Assembly: GCA_965222015.1 (NCBI GenBank)
Contig: CBDCTL010000023.1
Coordinates: 186,001 to 250,000 of the forward strand
Origin: JANQPX01 sp965222015
GTDB taxonomy: Bacteria; Pseudomonadota; Alphaproteobacteria; Geminicoccales; Geminicoccaceae
DNA length: 64,000 nt
Reading direction: 5' to 3'
Numbering within the stretch: position 1 is the stretch's first letter; each line of letters begins with the position of its first letter. The notes beneath the pieces were generated by a model. That model was given only the letters and a program-made list of their open reading frames with translations. It ran no database searches and was not told the DNA's origin. Of this stretch, positions 35,388 through 44,703 are shown piece after piece. A program made the position numbers and the translations under genes.

Positions 35388-38057
35388 TCAACCCTCGGCG
35401 CGGCGCGCCGCGGATTGGGCGGCGGCCAGGCGGGCGATGGGGACGCGGTAGGGGGAACAGGAGACGTAGTCGAGGCCGACGCGGTGGCAAAAGGCGACGC
35501 TCGCGGGATCGCCGCCATGCTCGCCGCAGATGCCGAGCTTGATATCCGGCCGCGACGCCCTGCCCTGCTCGGTCGCGAGCTTGACCAGGAGGCCGACGCC
35601 TTCGACGTCGATGCTGGCGAAGGGGTCGGTGGGGTAGATGCCCTGCTGGATATAGGCCTCCAGGAATTTGGAGCTGTCGTCGCGGGAGAGGCCGAGCGCC
35701 ATCTGGGTGAGGTCGTTGGTGCCGAAGCTGAAGAACTCGGCGGTCTTGGCGATCTCGCCCGCCTGCAGTGCAGCGCGAGGAACCTCGATCATGGTGCCGG
35801 TCTGGTAGGTGAGCGTGCCGCCGGTCTCCTGGATCACCGCTTTCGCGACCTTGTCGATCTGCGCCTTCAGGATGTCGAATTCCCTGGCCGTGCCGATGAG
35901 CGGCACCATGACCTCGGGCACGACGGCGTCACCGGTCTTCCTCTCGCTTTCGATGGCGGCCTCGAAGATGGCGCGCGCCTGCATTTCGTAGATTTCCGGG
36001 AAGAGGATCCCGAGCCTGCAGCCGCGAAAGCCGAGCATGGGGTTGGCTTCCTTCAGTTCCCGCGCACGCCGGCGAAGGGCGTCGGCGTCGATGCCGGAGG
36101 CCTCGGCGACCTCCTCGATCTCGTCGTCCTCGTGGGGGAGGAACTCGTGCAGCGGCGGGTCGAGCAGGCGGATGGTGACGGGACAGCCGGCCATGATCTC
36201 GAACAGCTCGACGAAATCCTGGCGCTGCATCGGCAGAATTTTCTTCAACGCTGCGCGGCGGCCTTCCTCGGTCTCCGAGAGAATCATCTCGCGCATGGCG
36301 ACGATACGCGCCTCGTCGAAGAACATGTGCTCGGTGCGCGAAAGCCCGATGCCCTCGGCGCCGAATTTCCGCGCGGTTTCGGCATCCGCCGGTGTTTCGG
36401 CGTTGGCGCGAACCTTGAGGGTTCGCCTGGCATCCGCCCAGCCCATGAGGGTGGCGAAATCGTCGGAGATGACCGGATCGACCGTGGCCACGGCGCCGAG
36501 CATGACCTCGCCGGCGCTGCCGTCGATGGTGATCAGGTCGCCCGCCTTGATGTCGTGCCCGCCGGCCTTCAGGCGCTGACCGCCATAGTCGATGTCGATG
36601 CCGGAGGCCGCCGAGACGCAGGCCTTGCCCATGCCGCGCGCGACCACCGCGGCATGGCTGGTCATGCCGCCACGCGCGGTCAGGATGCCCTTGGCGGCGT
36701 GCATGCCGTGAATGTCCTCGGGCGAGGTCTCGACGCGCACCAGGATGACGTCGGTGCCGGCATTGCCGAGCCTTTCGGCCTCGTCGCTGTCGAACACCAC
36801 CTGGCCGGAGACGGCGCCGGGCGAGGCGGGCAGGCCTCTGGCGATCACCTCGCGCGGGGCATCGGGGTCGAGGGAGGGGTGGAGCAGCTGGTCGAGCGAG
36901 GCGGGCTCGATCCTGCAGATGGCCTCCTCTTCGGTGACCAGCCCCTCGTTCGCCATGTCGACCGCGATCCTGAGGGCGGCCGGCGTGGTGCGCTTGCCGG
37001 AGCGGGTCTGTAGGATCCAGAGACGCTTTTCCTGGATGGTGAACTCGATGTCCTGCATGTCCCGGTAGTGGGCTTCGAGCCTGTCGAAGACGGCGGTCAG
37101 CTCGGCGAAGGCCTCGGGCATCGCCACTTCCATCGAGGTGAGATCGCTCGAGGTCTCCTCCTTCATGGCCTCGGTGAGCGGCTGCGGCGTACGGATGCCG
37201 GCGACCACGTCCTCGCCCTGGGCGTTGATCAGGAACTCGCCGTAATGGCGGCGCTCGCCCGTCGAGGGGTTTCGGGTGAACGCGACGCCGGTGGCGCTGT
37301 CCTCGCTGCGATTGCCGAACACCATGGCCTGGACGTTGACCGCGGTGCCCATGGCCTCGTCGATGTCGTGCAGCCGCCGGTAGGTGATCGCGCGTGGGGT
37401 CATCCAGGAGCTGAAGACCGCGCCGACAGCGCCCCAGAGCTGGGCGTGGACGTCCTGCGGGAAGGGCTCGCCGACCTCCTGCTCGACGATTTTTTTGTAA
37501 CGTTCGATCAGGTCGGCGAGATCGTCGGCCGACAGCTCGTTGTCCAGCTTGTAGCCGTGATCGCGCTTGATCTCGTCGAGCTGGTCCTCGAACAGGTAGT
37601 GATCGACGCCGAGCACGACGTCGCCATACATCTGGATGAAGCGGCGATAGCTGTCGCGCGCGAAGCGGGCGTCGTTACTGCCGGCGGCGAGGCCTTCCAC
37701 CGTGTCGTCGTTCAGGCCGAGATTGAGCACGGTGTCCATCATGCCCGGCATGGAGATGGGGGCACCCGAGCGCACCGAGAGAAGGAGCGGATTTCGCGGA
37801 TCGCCGAGCACGGCGCCCGCGGTCTCCTCGATGGCCGCGAGACCGCGCTCGACCTCACCTTCGAGCTCGCTCGGGTAGGTCTTGCCGTGGGCGTAGTAAT
37901 GGGTGCAGACGTCGGTGGTGATGGTGAGACCGGGTGGCACGGCCAGGCCAAGGCCGCTCATCTCGGCGAGATTGGCGCCCTTGCCGCCCAGCAGCGCCTT
38001 CATGGAGGCGTCGCCATCCGCCTTGCCCGCACCGAAACCGTAGACCCATTTGCCCAT
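35388..38057 (-). CDS. ppdK: pyruvate, phosphate dikinase
   Basis: Encodes 889 aa from ATG 38057, overlapping the glyS stop (TGATG). N-terminal ATP-grasp region, central catalytic His in GGMTSHAAVVARGMGKACVS, and a C-terminal PEP/pyruvate TIM barrel with LSRTEHMFFDE and FFSFGTNDLTQMALGLSRDD. Interconverts pyruvate, ATP and Pi with PEP, AMP and PPi. Length fits the family. The glyQ-glyS-ppdK order is conserved in alphaproteobacteria. Confidence 0.96.
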   Translation of the reverse strand: MGKWVYGFGAGKADGDASMKALLGGKGANLAEMSGLGLAVPPGLTITTDVCTHYYAHGKTYPSELEGEVERGLAAIEETAGAVLGDPRNPLLLSVRSGAPISMPGMMDTVLNLGLNDDTVEGLAAGSNDARFARDSYRRFIQMYGDVVLGVDHYLFEDQLDEIKRDHGYKLDNELSADDLADLIERYKKIVEQEVGEPFPQDVHAQLWGAVGAVFSSWMTPRAITYRRLHDIDEAMGTAVNVQAMVFGNRSEDSATGVAFTRNPSTGERRHYGEFLINAQGEDVVAGIRTPQPLTEAMKEETSSDLTSMEVAMPEAFAELTAVFDRLEAHYRDMQDIEFTIQEKRLWILQTRSGKRTTPAALRIAVDMANEGLVTEEEAICRIEPASLDQLLHPSLDPDAPREVIARGLPASPGAVSGQVVFDSDEAERLGNAGTDVILVRVETSPEDIHGMHAAKGILTARGGMTSHAAVVARGMGKACVSAASGIDIDYGGQRLKAGGHDIKAGDLITIDGSAGEVMLGAVATVDPVISDDFATLMGWADARRTLKVRANAETPADAETARKFGAEGIGLSRTEHMFFDEARIVAMREMILSETEEGRRAALKKILPMQRQDFVELFEIMAGCPVTIRLLDPPLHEFLPHEDDEIEEVAEASGIDADALRRRARELKEANPMLGFRGCRLGILFPEIYEMQARAIFEAAIESERKTGDAVVPEVMVPLIGTAREFDILKAQIDKVAKAVIQETGGTLTYQTGTMIEVPRAALQAGEIAKTAEFFSFGTNDLTQMALGLSRDDSSKFLEAYIQQGIYPTDPFASIDVEGVGLLVKLATEQGRASRPDIKLGICGEHGGDPASVAFCHRVGLDYVSCSPYRVPIARLAAAQSAARRAEG

Positions 38058-40147
38058 CAAGCGACCCGCCGGTTGTGGTTGTCCGAGGTGACGTCCTCGA
38101 TCTTCGAGAAGTCAGCGACCCTCGCGATCGAACGATGAATGTTGCTCAGAAGATTGAGCCTGTTCCTTCGGACCTCGGGATCGTCGGCATTGACGATCAC
38201 CTTGTCGAAGAAGGTGTCGATCGGCCGACGGAGTTCCGCCAGCGCCGCCATGGCGTCCGCGAAGTCCTCTTTTTCCAGCGCACGTCGGATGCGGTGATCC
38301 GCGGACTCCAGCCCCTCGTAGAGCTGCCGCTCCTCGACCGCTTCGAGAACGCCATCGTCGACATTGCCGTCGAGCGCCAGGTCGTCCTTCTTCTGTTCGA
38401 TGCGCACGATGTTGTTCGCGCGCCGATAGCCTGCGAGGAGATCGGCGCCGTCGGCGCTGGCGAGGAATTTTTCGAGCGCGTCGACGCGGGCCAGCAGGCG
38501 GACAAGATCATCGTCGCCGGTGGCGAAGACGGCGCTGATCAGGTCGTGACGCACGCCCTGTTCGCGGAGATGGACTTTCAGACGGTCGGCGAAAAATGCC
38601 ATCAGGTCAGCGACAACAGCATCTGGATCACTTGCGGCGTAAGCCACAGCAGCAATCCTGATTTCGTCCTTGAGCGGAATTCTGAGCTGGTTCTCGATGA
38701 TCAGCCTTATCACACCAAGCGCTGCCCGGCGAAGCGCGAACGGATCTTTCGATCCTGTCGGCCTCTCGCCGATATGGAAGAACCCGGCAAGCGTGTCGAG
38801 CTTGTCGGCAAGTGCCACAGCGACGCCTACAAGCGCTGTCGGGCAGCGATCACTCGGTCCCTGCGGCGAATAGTGATCGCCGATGGCCTCGGCAACGACT
38901 TTGGCTTCGCCTTGAGCCTCGGCGTAGTAGCGCCCCATGACACCTTGAAGCTCCGGAAACTCGCGGACCATACCAGTGACCAGGTCGGCCTTGGCCAGCT
39001 CCGCCGCGCGCCTCGCAGCGTGCTTGTCCAGACCGTCTATAGAAGCTCCAAGGGAGATTATGCGACCATTGAGCCGATGGACCTTCTCCCACATTGAACC
39101 GAGCTTTCCATGAAACACGATATCATTCAGCTTCGGTACAAATTCATCCAACGGCTGGCGTCGATCCTGGTCCCAGAAGAACTTGGCATCCCAAAGGCGG
39201 GCGCGGAGCACGCGCTCGTTGCCTTTGACGATCGCCTCGCCGCCGTCCTTGGCTTCGAGATTGGCGATCGCGACGAAGTACGGGGCCAGCTTTCCCGCCT
39301 CGTCTTCGAGGGCGAGATATTTCTGATGGGTGCGCATGGAGGTGACCAGCACCTCGGGCGGCAGGTCCATGAAGGCCTCGTCGATGGCGCCGCAGACGGC
39401 GACCGGCCATTCGACGAGGCCGGTGACTTCGTCGAGCAGCGCCTCGTCCGGCCGGCGGCGGAGTTTCCGCTGCTGCGCGATCAGATCCGCCTGCCCGCGA
39501 ATGCCCTCGCGGCGCTGGTCGCGGTCGAGCACGACGTAGCGGCGCGCGAGCTCTTTATTGTACTGGGCGGCGCTTTCGACCTCGAAGGGGTTTGGCGCGT
39601 GGAAGCGGTGGCCGCGGCTGGTGTTGCCCGACGTCACCGGGCCAAAGGCGAACGGAATGACTGCGCCATCCAGAAGGCAGACGATGGAGTGGAGCGGGCG
39701 GACCCAGCGGACGTCGTGGTCGCCCCAGCGCATGGATTTCGGCCAGGGGAAGTATTTTAGAACTTCGGGCAAGAGCTCGGCCAGGACGTCGGCGGTGGGT
39801 CTTCCGACTTTCCTGAAACGGGCGACGTAGAAGGCGCCTTTCTTATCGTCCTCTTCGGTGAGCTCGTAGCTCTCGGCGCCGAGCGAGCGTTTGAAGCCTT
39901 CGATCGCCTTCTCCGGGGAGCCGACCCTCGGCCCCTTGCGCTCGACGTCGACGTCGGGCTGCTGGTCGGCGAGATCGGCGATGGCGAGGACGAGGCGGCG
40001 TGGAGTCGAAAAACTCTCGGCCTTGCCGTAGGTGATCTCGGCCCCGTCCAGGGCTTTGGTGATCAAGGAGCGAAGGTCTTCCGCCGCACGAACCTGCATC
40101 CGCGCCGGGATTTCTTCGGACAGGAGTTCGAGGAGAAACTCGGCCAT
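38057..40147 (-). CDS. glyS: glycyl-tRNA synthetase beta subunit
   Basis: Encodes 696 aa. N-terminus MAEFLLELLSEEIPARMQ is characteristic; conserved blocks KSMRWGDHDVRWVRPLHSIV, FGPVTSGNTSRGHRFHAP and MREFPELQGVMGRYYA are present, with the C-terminal anticodon-binding-type helices. Forms the alpha2beta2 enzyme with GlyQ encoded directly upstream. The start lies next to the glyQ stop (40148). Confidence 0.97.
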   Translation of the reverse strand: MAEFLLELLSEEIPARMQVRAAEDLRSLITKALDGAEITYGKAESFSTPRRLVLAIADLADQQPDVDVERKGPRVGSPEKAIEGFKRSLGAESYELTEEDDKKGAFYVARFRKVGRPTADVLAELLPEVLKYFPWPKSMRWGDHDVRWVRPLHSIVCLLDGAVIPFAFGPVTSGNTSRGHRFHAPNPFEVESAAQYNKELARRYVVLDRDQRREGIRGQADLIAQQRKLRRRPDEALLDEVTGLVEWPVAVCGAIDEAFMDLPPEVLVTSMRTHQKYLALEDEAGKLAPYFVAIANLEAKDGGEAIVKGNERVLRARLWDAKFFWDQDRRQPLDEFVPKLNDIVFHGKLGSMWEKVHRLNGRIISLGASIDGLDKHAARRAAELAKADLVTGMVREFPELQGVMGRYYAEAQGEAKVVAEAIGDHYSPQGPSDRCPTALVGVAVALADKLDTLAGFFHIGERPTGSKDPFALRRAALGVIRLIIENQLRIPLKDEIRIAAVAYAASDPDAVVADLMAFFADRLKVHLREQGVRHDLISAVFATGDDDLVRLLARVDALEKFLASADGADLLAGYRRANNIVRIEQKKDDLALDGNVDDGVLEAVEERQLYEGLESADHRIRRALEKEDFADAMAALAELRRPIDTFFDKVIVNADDPEVRRNRLNLLSNIHRSIARVADFSKIEDVTSDNHNRRVA

Positions 40148-41047
40148 CTACGCCGCCTCCCCCTGGGGCCGGCTCGCGATCCAGGCTTCGCAGCACGCCT
40201 TCGCCAGATTACGCACGCGGGTGATGTAGGCGGCGCGTTCGGTCACGCTGATGACGCCGCGGGCGTCGAGCAGGTTGAAGAGGTGGCTGGCCTTCATGCA
40301 CTGGTCATAGGCCGGCAGGGCCAGGGCGCTGGTGTTGTCGCCCGAGCCTTTGCCGAGCAGCGAGGCGCATTCCTCCTCGGCGTCCGCGAAGTGGCGAAAC
40401 AGCCGCTCGGTGTCGGCGCGCTCGAAATTGTGCTCGGAAAATTCGACCTCGGACTGCTTGAACACCTGACCGTAGGTGAAGCCTCGGCCGTTGAAGTCCA
40501 GTTCGAAAACGTTCTCGACGCCCTGGACGTACATGGCGAGGCGTTCGAGGCCGTAGGTGAGTTCGCCGGAGACGGGCTTGCAGTCGAAGCCGCCGACCTG
40601 CTGGAAGTAGGTGAACTGCGAGACCTCCATGCCGTCGCACCAGACCTCCCAGCCGAGGCCCCAGGCGCCGAGGGTCGGGCTCTCCCAGTCGTCCTCGACG
40701 AAGCGGATGTCGTGGTTCTCGAAATCGATGCCGATTTTTCTGAGACTCGCGAGGTAGAGGTCCTGCAGGTCCGGCGGCGAGGGCTTCATGATGACCTGGA
40801 ACTGGTAATAGTGCTGCAGCCGGTTGGGGTTCTCGCCGTAGCGGCCGTCGGTGGGCCGGCGGCTCGGCTGGACATAGGCGGCGTTCCAGGGCTCGGGGCC
40901 GAGGGCTCGGAGGGTCGTGGCGGGGTGAAACGTGCCGGCGCCGACCTCCATGTCGTAGGGCTGGAGGATGACGCAGCCCTGCTCCGCCCAGAATTGCTGG
41001 AGGGTCAGGATCAGGTCCTGGAAGCTGGTCTTGGGCGATGGGGTCAC
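40148..41047 (-). CDS. glyQ: glycyl-tRNA synthetase alpha subunit
   Basis: Encodes 299 aa from GTG 41047. Class II catalytic subunit: SFQDLILTLQQFWAEQGC, QPYDMEVGAGTFHPATTLR, NPNRLQHYYQFQVIMKPSP and FTYFQQVGGF are all conserved. Charges tRNA(Gly) together with GlyS. Preceded by a small membrane-protein gene and sppA on the same strand. Confidence 0.97.
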   Translation of the reverse strand: MTPSPKTSFQDLILTLQQFWAEQGCVILQPYDMEVGAGTFHPATTLRALGPEPWNAAYVQPSRRPTDGRYGENPNRLQHYYQFQVIMKPSPPDLQDLYLASLRKIGIDFENHDIRFVEDDWESPTLGAWGLGWEVWCDGMEVSQFTYFQQVGGFDCKPVSGELTYGLERLAMYVQGVENVFELDFNGRGFTYGQVFKQSEVEFSEHNFERADTERLFRHFADAEEECASLLGKGSGDNTSALALPAYDQCMKASHLFNLLDARGVISVTERAAYITRVRNLAKACCEAWIASRPQGEAA

Positions 41048-41131
41048 GGGCTCTATGTCTTTGGCAATCGCGAGGGGTTTTTCGAGGTTGTCGGAACTTA
41101 CTGAGCGGCCTCGCTCGAATCAAGGCGGCTG

Positions 41132-41374
41132 CTAGCCGGTGCAGCCGCAGCGCTCGCGCGGGTCGACATAGGCGCCGCAGCGGGGGCACGCGACCATCTC
41201 CACGGCCTTGGGATCGTCCTTGACGCCGGCGCGATCCTGTCCCGGGCGTGTTTGCGGCTGGCGCGCCGGACCTCTGCTGAGAATGCCGCCTTCCTTTTGC
41301 AGCCGGGAAATCAGCGAAAACGCCTTCCAGATGGCGACGATGGCGAAGATCGTGAACAGGATCTTGTTGATCAA
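41132..41374 (-). CDS. small membrane protein with C-terminal zinc-ribbon-like motif
   Basis: Encodes 80 aa. One N-terminal transmembrane helix (ILFTIFAIVAIWKAF), a basic linker and a C-terminal CPRCGAYVDPRERCGC that could bind one zinc. This type of small protein precedes glyQ in several proteobacteria, but its role is unknown. It lies between sppA and glyQ. Confidence 0.72.
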   Translation of the reverse strand: MINKILFTIFAIVAIWKAFSLISRLQKEGGILSRGPARQPQTRPGQDRAGVKDDPKAVEMVACPRCGAYVDPRERCGCTG

Positions 41375-41395
41375 GGCGTCATCCCTCCGCCGGGC

Positions 41396-42286
41396 TCAAA
41401 GGCCGAAACGCGCCCAGAGCGCGCGTTCCTCAAGACTGTCCAGCGCCGCGTCGACCCAGTCTCTCGGCTCGCCGAAATCAATGGCTGCAGCACCTCGCTG
41501 CCCGAGGCGCAGGCGGCGCTGCCACCAGGGTTTGGGCCTGGTCATCAGCGGCAGCCTGACCTCGTCGCCGTAGCGTGCCTTGAGCACGCCGTGGAGATTG
41601 CCGAGGCCGTCGATCAGGCCGATCTCCATCGCCCGCCGCCCGGTCCAGATCTGACCTTCGAACAGATCCCGGTCCTCGCCCTTCAGGCGCTCGCCGCGGC
41701 GCTCGCGCACCATGGCCTTGAAGTTGGCGTGGGTCTCTTCGAGGATTTTTTTGAGACGCTCGATGCCGTCCGGGTCTTCGGGGCGAAAGGGATCGAGGAG
41801 CGACTTGAATTCGCCAGCGGTGTAGACCCGGCGCTCGACGCCGAGTTTCTCCATGCCCTCGACGAAGCCGAAGCCGGCGCTGATCACGCCGATGCTGCCG
41901 ACGATCGAGCCCTGGTCGGCGAAGATCTCGTCGGCGGCCAGCGAGAGCCAGTAGCCGCCGGATGCGCCGACATCCTCGATGAAGGCGATCACGGGGATCT
42001 CCTTCTCGGCGGCGAGGTTGCGGATGCGGTCGGTGATCAGTGCGGACTGCACGGGCGAGCCGCCGGGGCTGTTGACGGCGAGCGCCACCGCCACAGCGCC
42101 GCGGACCTTGAAGGCGCGCTCGATGCTGCTGCTGAGGCCGTGCAGGGACAGAGCCTCGCCCCTGCCGAGCCCGCCGCCGCCCGAGCCGATCACGCCGGCG
42201 AGGCGGATCACGGGCACGATCGGCGGGCGCTCGCCGATCGGCAGGAAGGGGATCCGGGCCATGAGCGCCTTGGTGCGGTCAAGCAT
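41396..42286 (-). CDS. sppA: S49 family signal peptide peptidase SppA (short form)
   Basis: Encodes 296 aa from ATG 42286 (GGAGAG 7 nt upstream). Catalytic Ser in DVGASGGYWLSLAADEI and Lys in YTAGEFKSLLDPF; substrate-binding VNSPGGSPVQS. Short SppA proteins form octamers that degrade remnant signal peptides in the inner membrane. No clear N-terminal membrane helix is present, so it may be a soluble/peripheral form. The start overlaps the 3' end of the methyltransferase gene. Confidence 0.9.
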   Translation of the reverse strand: MLDRTKALMARIPFLPIGERPPIVPVIRLAGVIGSGGGGLGRGEALSLHGLSSSIERAFKVRGAVAVALAVNSPGGSPVQSALITDRIRNLAAEKEIPVIAFIEDVGASGGYWLSLAADEIFADQGSIVGSIGVISAGFGFVEGMEKLGVERRVYTAGEFKSLLDPFRPEDPDGIERLKKILEETHANFKAMVRERRGERLKGEDRDLFEGQIWTGRRAMEIGLIDGLGNLHGVLKARYGDEVRLPLMTRPKPWWQRRLRLGQRGAAAIDFGEPRDWVDAALDSLEERALWARFGL

Positions 42287-43094
42287 GGCGGCGCTCTCCA
42301 TGCTGGGGACGGTCACCCCGTTGGCTGCGCTCCTGGCGGGGAGGCCGCAAGGGCAGACCCTTGCCGGCGCGCAGGACCTCGGCGGCGATGGTGGTGTAGC
42401 GGCCGTCGTCCTCGTGCACGACGAGGCCCTGGGCGAGCTTCAGGGGACCCCTGGCACCCTTCCAGCCCTGCACCAGCACGCGCTTCGCCGGGCGGCCGTC
42501 GGCCTTGGGCCAGAGCGGGTAGACGACGGTGTCGCCGACCTTGCCTTCGATCGCGCCCAGGAGTTCGCCCAGGCGGTCGGCGCGGTGGATGACGGTGAGG
42601 CAGCCGCTGTTCTTCAGCATCAGGAGCGAGCTCCTGAGCCAGCCCGCGAGATCGAGCGAGCCTTCGACATGGGCGTCCGCGCGCTGCTGGACCGGCGGCG
42701 GGGTGGCGGCATCGCCGGCGAGGAAGGGCGGGTTGGACATGACGTGATCGAAGCTCGCGGCCATCAGCCGCGGCGGCAGGCGGCCGAGGTCGCCCGCGAT
42801 CATCTCCGCGCGCTGCGCAAGGCCGTTCGCCTCGATGTTGCGATTCGCGATGCGCAAAAGCTCGCGCTGCAGCTCGATGCCGATCAGCCGGCAGTCCGGC
42901 ACGCGGCTCGCGAGGCAGAGCATGGCAGCACCGGTGCCGGCGCCGACGTCCAGGATCTGCTCGCCCGGCTTGGCCGGCACGGCGGCGGCGAGAAAGATCG
43001 GATCGACCGCGACGCGATAGCCGCGCTCCGGCTGAAAGAAGCGCACCTTGCCACCGAGCAGCGCATCCTCGCTCAGGTCCTGATCATCCACCAT
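42279..43094 (-). CDS. TrmN6-like methyltransferase (tRNA1(Val) A37 type)
   Basis: Encodes 271 aa. SAM-binding motif ILDVGAGTGAAMLCLASR and the catalytic NPPF of N6-adenine methyltransferases (VMSNPPFLAG). Likely methylates tRNA; the C-terminal tail is basic. The gene overlaps DUF2007 upstream by 11 bp and sppA downstream by 8 bp, so it is tightly coupled. Confidence 0.85.
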   Translation of the reverse strand: MVDDQDLSEDALLGGKVRFFQPERGYRVAVDPIFLAAAVPAKPGEQILDVGAGTGAAMLCLASRVPDCRLIGIELQRELLRIANRNIEANGLAQRAEMIAGDLGRLPPRLMAASFDHVMSNPPFLAGDAATPPPVQQRADAHVEGSLDLAGWLRSSLLMLKNSGCLTVIHRADRLGELLGAIEGKVGDTVVYPLWPKADGRPAKRVLVQGWKGARGPLKLAQGLVVHEDDGRYTTIAAEVLRAGKGLPLRPPRQERSQRGDRPQHGERRHA

Positions 43095-43302
43095 TCAATT
43101 TCGCTTCGGCATGCTGCAAAAGGGATTTCGCCCGCTCGAACACCTTCTCGTCGACCATCACGCGCCGCGGGAACGCATTGATGCCGCCTTCGATTCCGCT
43201 CACATGCTCATCCAGGATCACGCAGTCAATACCATCGGCCTCGAGGGTCGCGCGGGCCCAGGACAGATGGACGAGGTCGGTGGAACGCAGGAGTTCCCGC
43301 AT
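43084..43302 (-). CDS. DUF2007 domain protein
   Basis: Encodes 72 aa from ATG 43302. MRELLRSTDLVHLSWARATL and DGIDCVILDEHVSGIEGG are typical of the small putative signal-transducing DUF2007 family, whose role is unknown. First gene of the tightly packed set that runs through sppA to glyQ, glyS and ppdK. Confidence 0.85.
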   Translation of the reverse strand: MRELLRSTDLVHLSWARATLEADGIDCVILDEHVSGIEGGINAFPRRVMVDEKVFERAKSLLQHAEAKLNGG

Positions 43303-43578
43303 CGAGAGGCTTTTCCAGCGGTGGCCCGCCGGCGAGCGGCGGCGGATCCGTCGAGACAATGGTCCGGAGAGAAAAGCACAAACGCGCTTCGGTCAACAGC
43401 CCCGGTCGACGGTGAAGATCGTCGCCGGCGGCGTGCTGCGCGACCTTCGGTCGGCTTCCTTCACCCTTCGGCCGGACTATATGGTCAAACAGGAGGCGCG
43501 GCCTCGATCGACGGTTTGCAGAGAGCTTGCGGCGCTGCTAGCTAAGGTCAGGGGTTGAGATCTTCGGGAGACATTCGC

Positions 43579-44595
43579 TTGACTGCAGCCGGTTCGCCGC
43601 TTCGCACCCAGCCCGCCCGCGACAAGCTGGCGCCGGTTCAGCAGCTGGTCGCGGCCGACATGGCCGAGGTCAACCGCCTGATCGTGGCGCGCCTCAAAAG
43701 CCGGATCGACCTGATCCCGCAGCTCGCCGGCCATCTCGTGAACGCCGGCGGCAAGCGCGTGCGGCCGATGCTGACCCTGATCGCGGCGAAGCTCTGCGGC
43801 TACGAAGGCGCTCGTCAGCACGGGCTCGCGGCCGCGGTCGAGTTCATCCACACCGCGACGCTCCTCCATGACGATGTCGTCGACCAGTCCGACCTCAGGC
43901 GCGGCAACGCCACCGCGAACGCCGTCTGGGGCAACAAGCCGAGCGTGCTGGTGGGTGATTTTCTGTTCGCGCGCGCCTTCCAGCTCATGGTCGAGGACGG
44001 ATCGCTGCAGGTGCTGAAGATCCTGTCCGACGCTTCCGCCGTGATCGCCGAGGGCGAAGTCGCGCAGCTGATCACGGCGAACGACACCGAGACCACCGAA
44101 GCCGCCTATATGGAGGTGATCACCGCCAAGACCGCGACCCTGTTCGCGGCCGCCGCCGAACTCGGTGCCGTCGTCGCGGATCGCTCGGACGCCGAGGCGA
44201 ATTCTCTTAGAGGCTACGGGGAGAATCTCGGCATCGTCTTCCAGCTGGTGGACGACGTGCTCGACTACAACGCCCGCGCCCAGGACCTCGGCAAGAATGT
44301 CGGCGACGACTTCAAGGACGGCAAGATCACGCTCCCGGTGGTGCTCGCCTTCGAGCGCGGCGACGAGGCCGAGAAAAAATTCTGGCGGCGCACGCTCGAG
44401 GACGGCGAGCAGACGCCCGACGATTTTTCCGAAGCGCTTCGCCTGATGGAACGCCACGGCGCGCTCGAAGACAGCATGACCCGCGCCAGCGACCACGCCG
44501 CCCGCACCAAGCAGGCGCTCGCCCCCTTCCCCGACGGCGAGGCCAAGGCCGCCATGCTCGACCTCGTCGATTTCTGCATCGAACGCATCTACTGA
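43579..44595 (+). CDS. ispB: polyprenyl diphosphate synthase (octaprenyl/decaprenyl type)
   Basis: Encodes 338 aa from TTG 43579 (GGGAG upstream); TTG 43555 is in frame too. First Asp-rich motif LLHDDVVDQSDLRRG and second QLVDDVLDY, with GGKRVRPMLTL and KTATLFAAAAELG. Builds the isoprenoid side chain of ubiquinone. Divergent from DUF2007, an arrangement conserved in alphaproteobacteria. Confidence 0.93.
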   Translation: MTAAGSPLRTQPARDKLAPVQQLVAADMAEVNRLIVARLKSRIDLIPQLAGHLVNAGGKRVRPMLTLIAAKLCGYEGARQHGLAAAVEFIHTATLLHDDVVDQSDLRRGNATANAVWGNKPSVLVGDFLFARAFQLMVEDGSLQVLKILSDASAVIAEGEVAQLITANDTETTEAAYMEVITAKTATLFAAAAELGAVVADRSDAEANSLRGYGENLGIVFQLVDDVLDYNARAQDLGKNVGDDFKDGKITLPVVLAFERGDEAEKKFWRRTLEDGEQTPDDFSEALRLMERHGALEDSMTRASDHAARTKQALAPFPDGEAKAAMLDLVDFCIERIY

Positions 44596-44703
44596 CGGCG
44601 TGGCCGTCTTCGGAAACATCCGGCGACACGCGGCTAGACCCTTCGTCCGAAACCGCGCATCGTCTGGCTGATGGATGGGCAGCCGTCACGACATCGCCGG
44701 CAG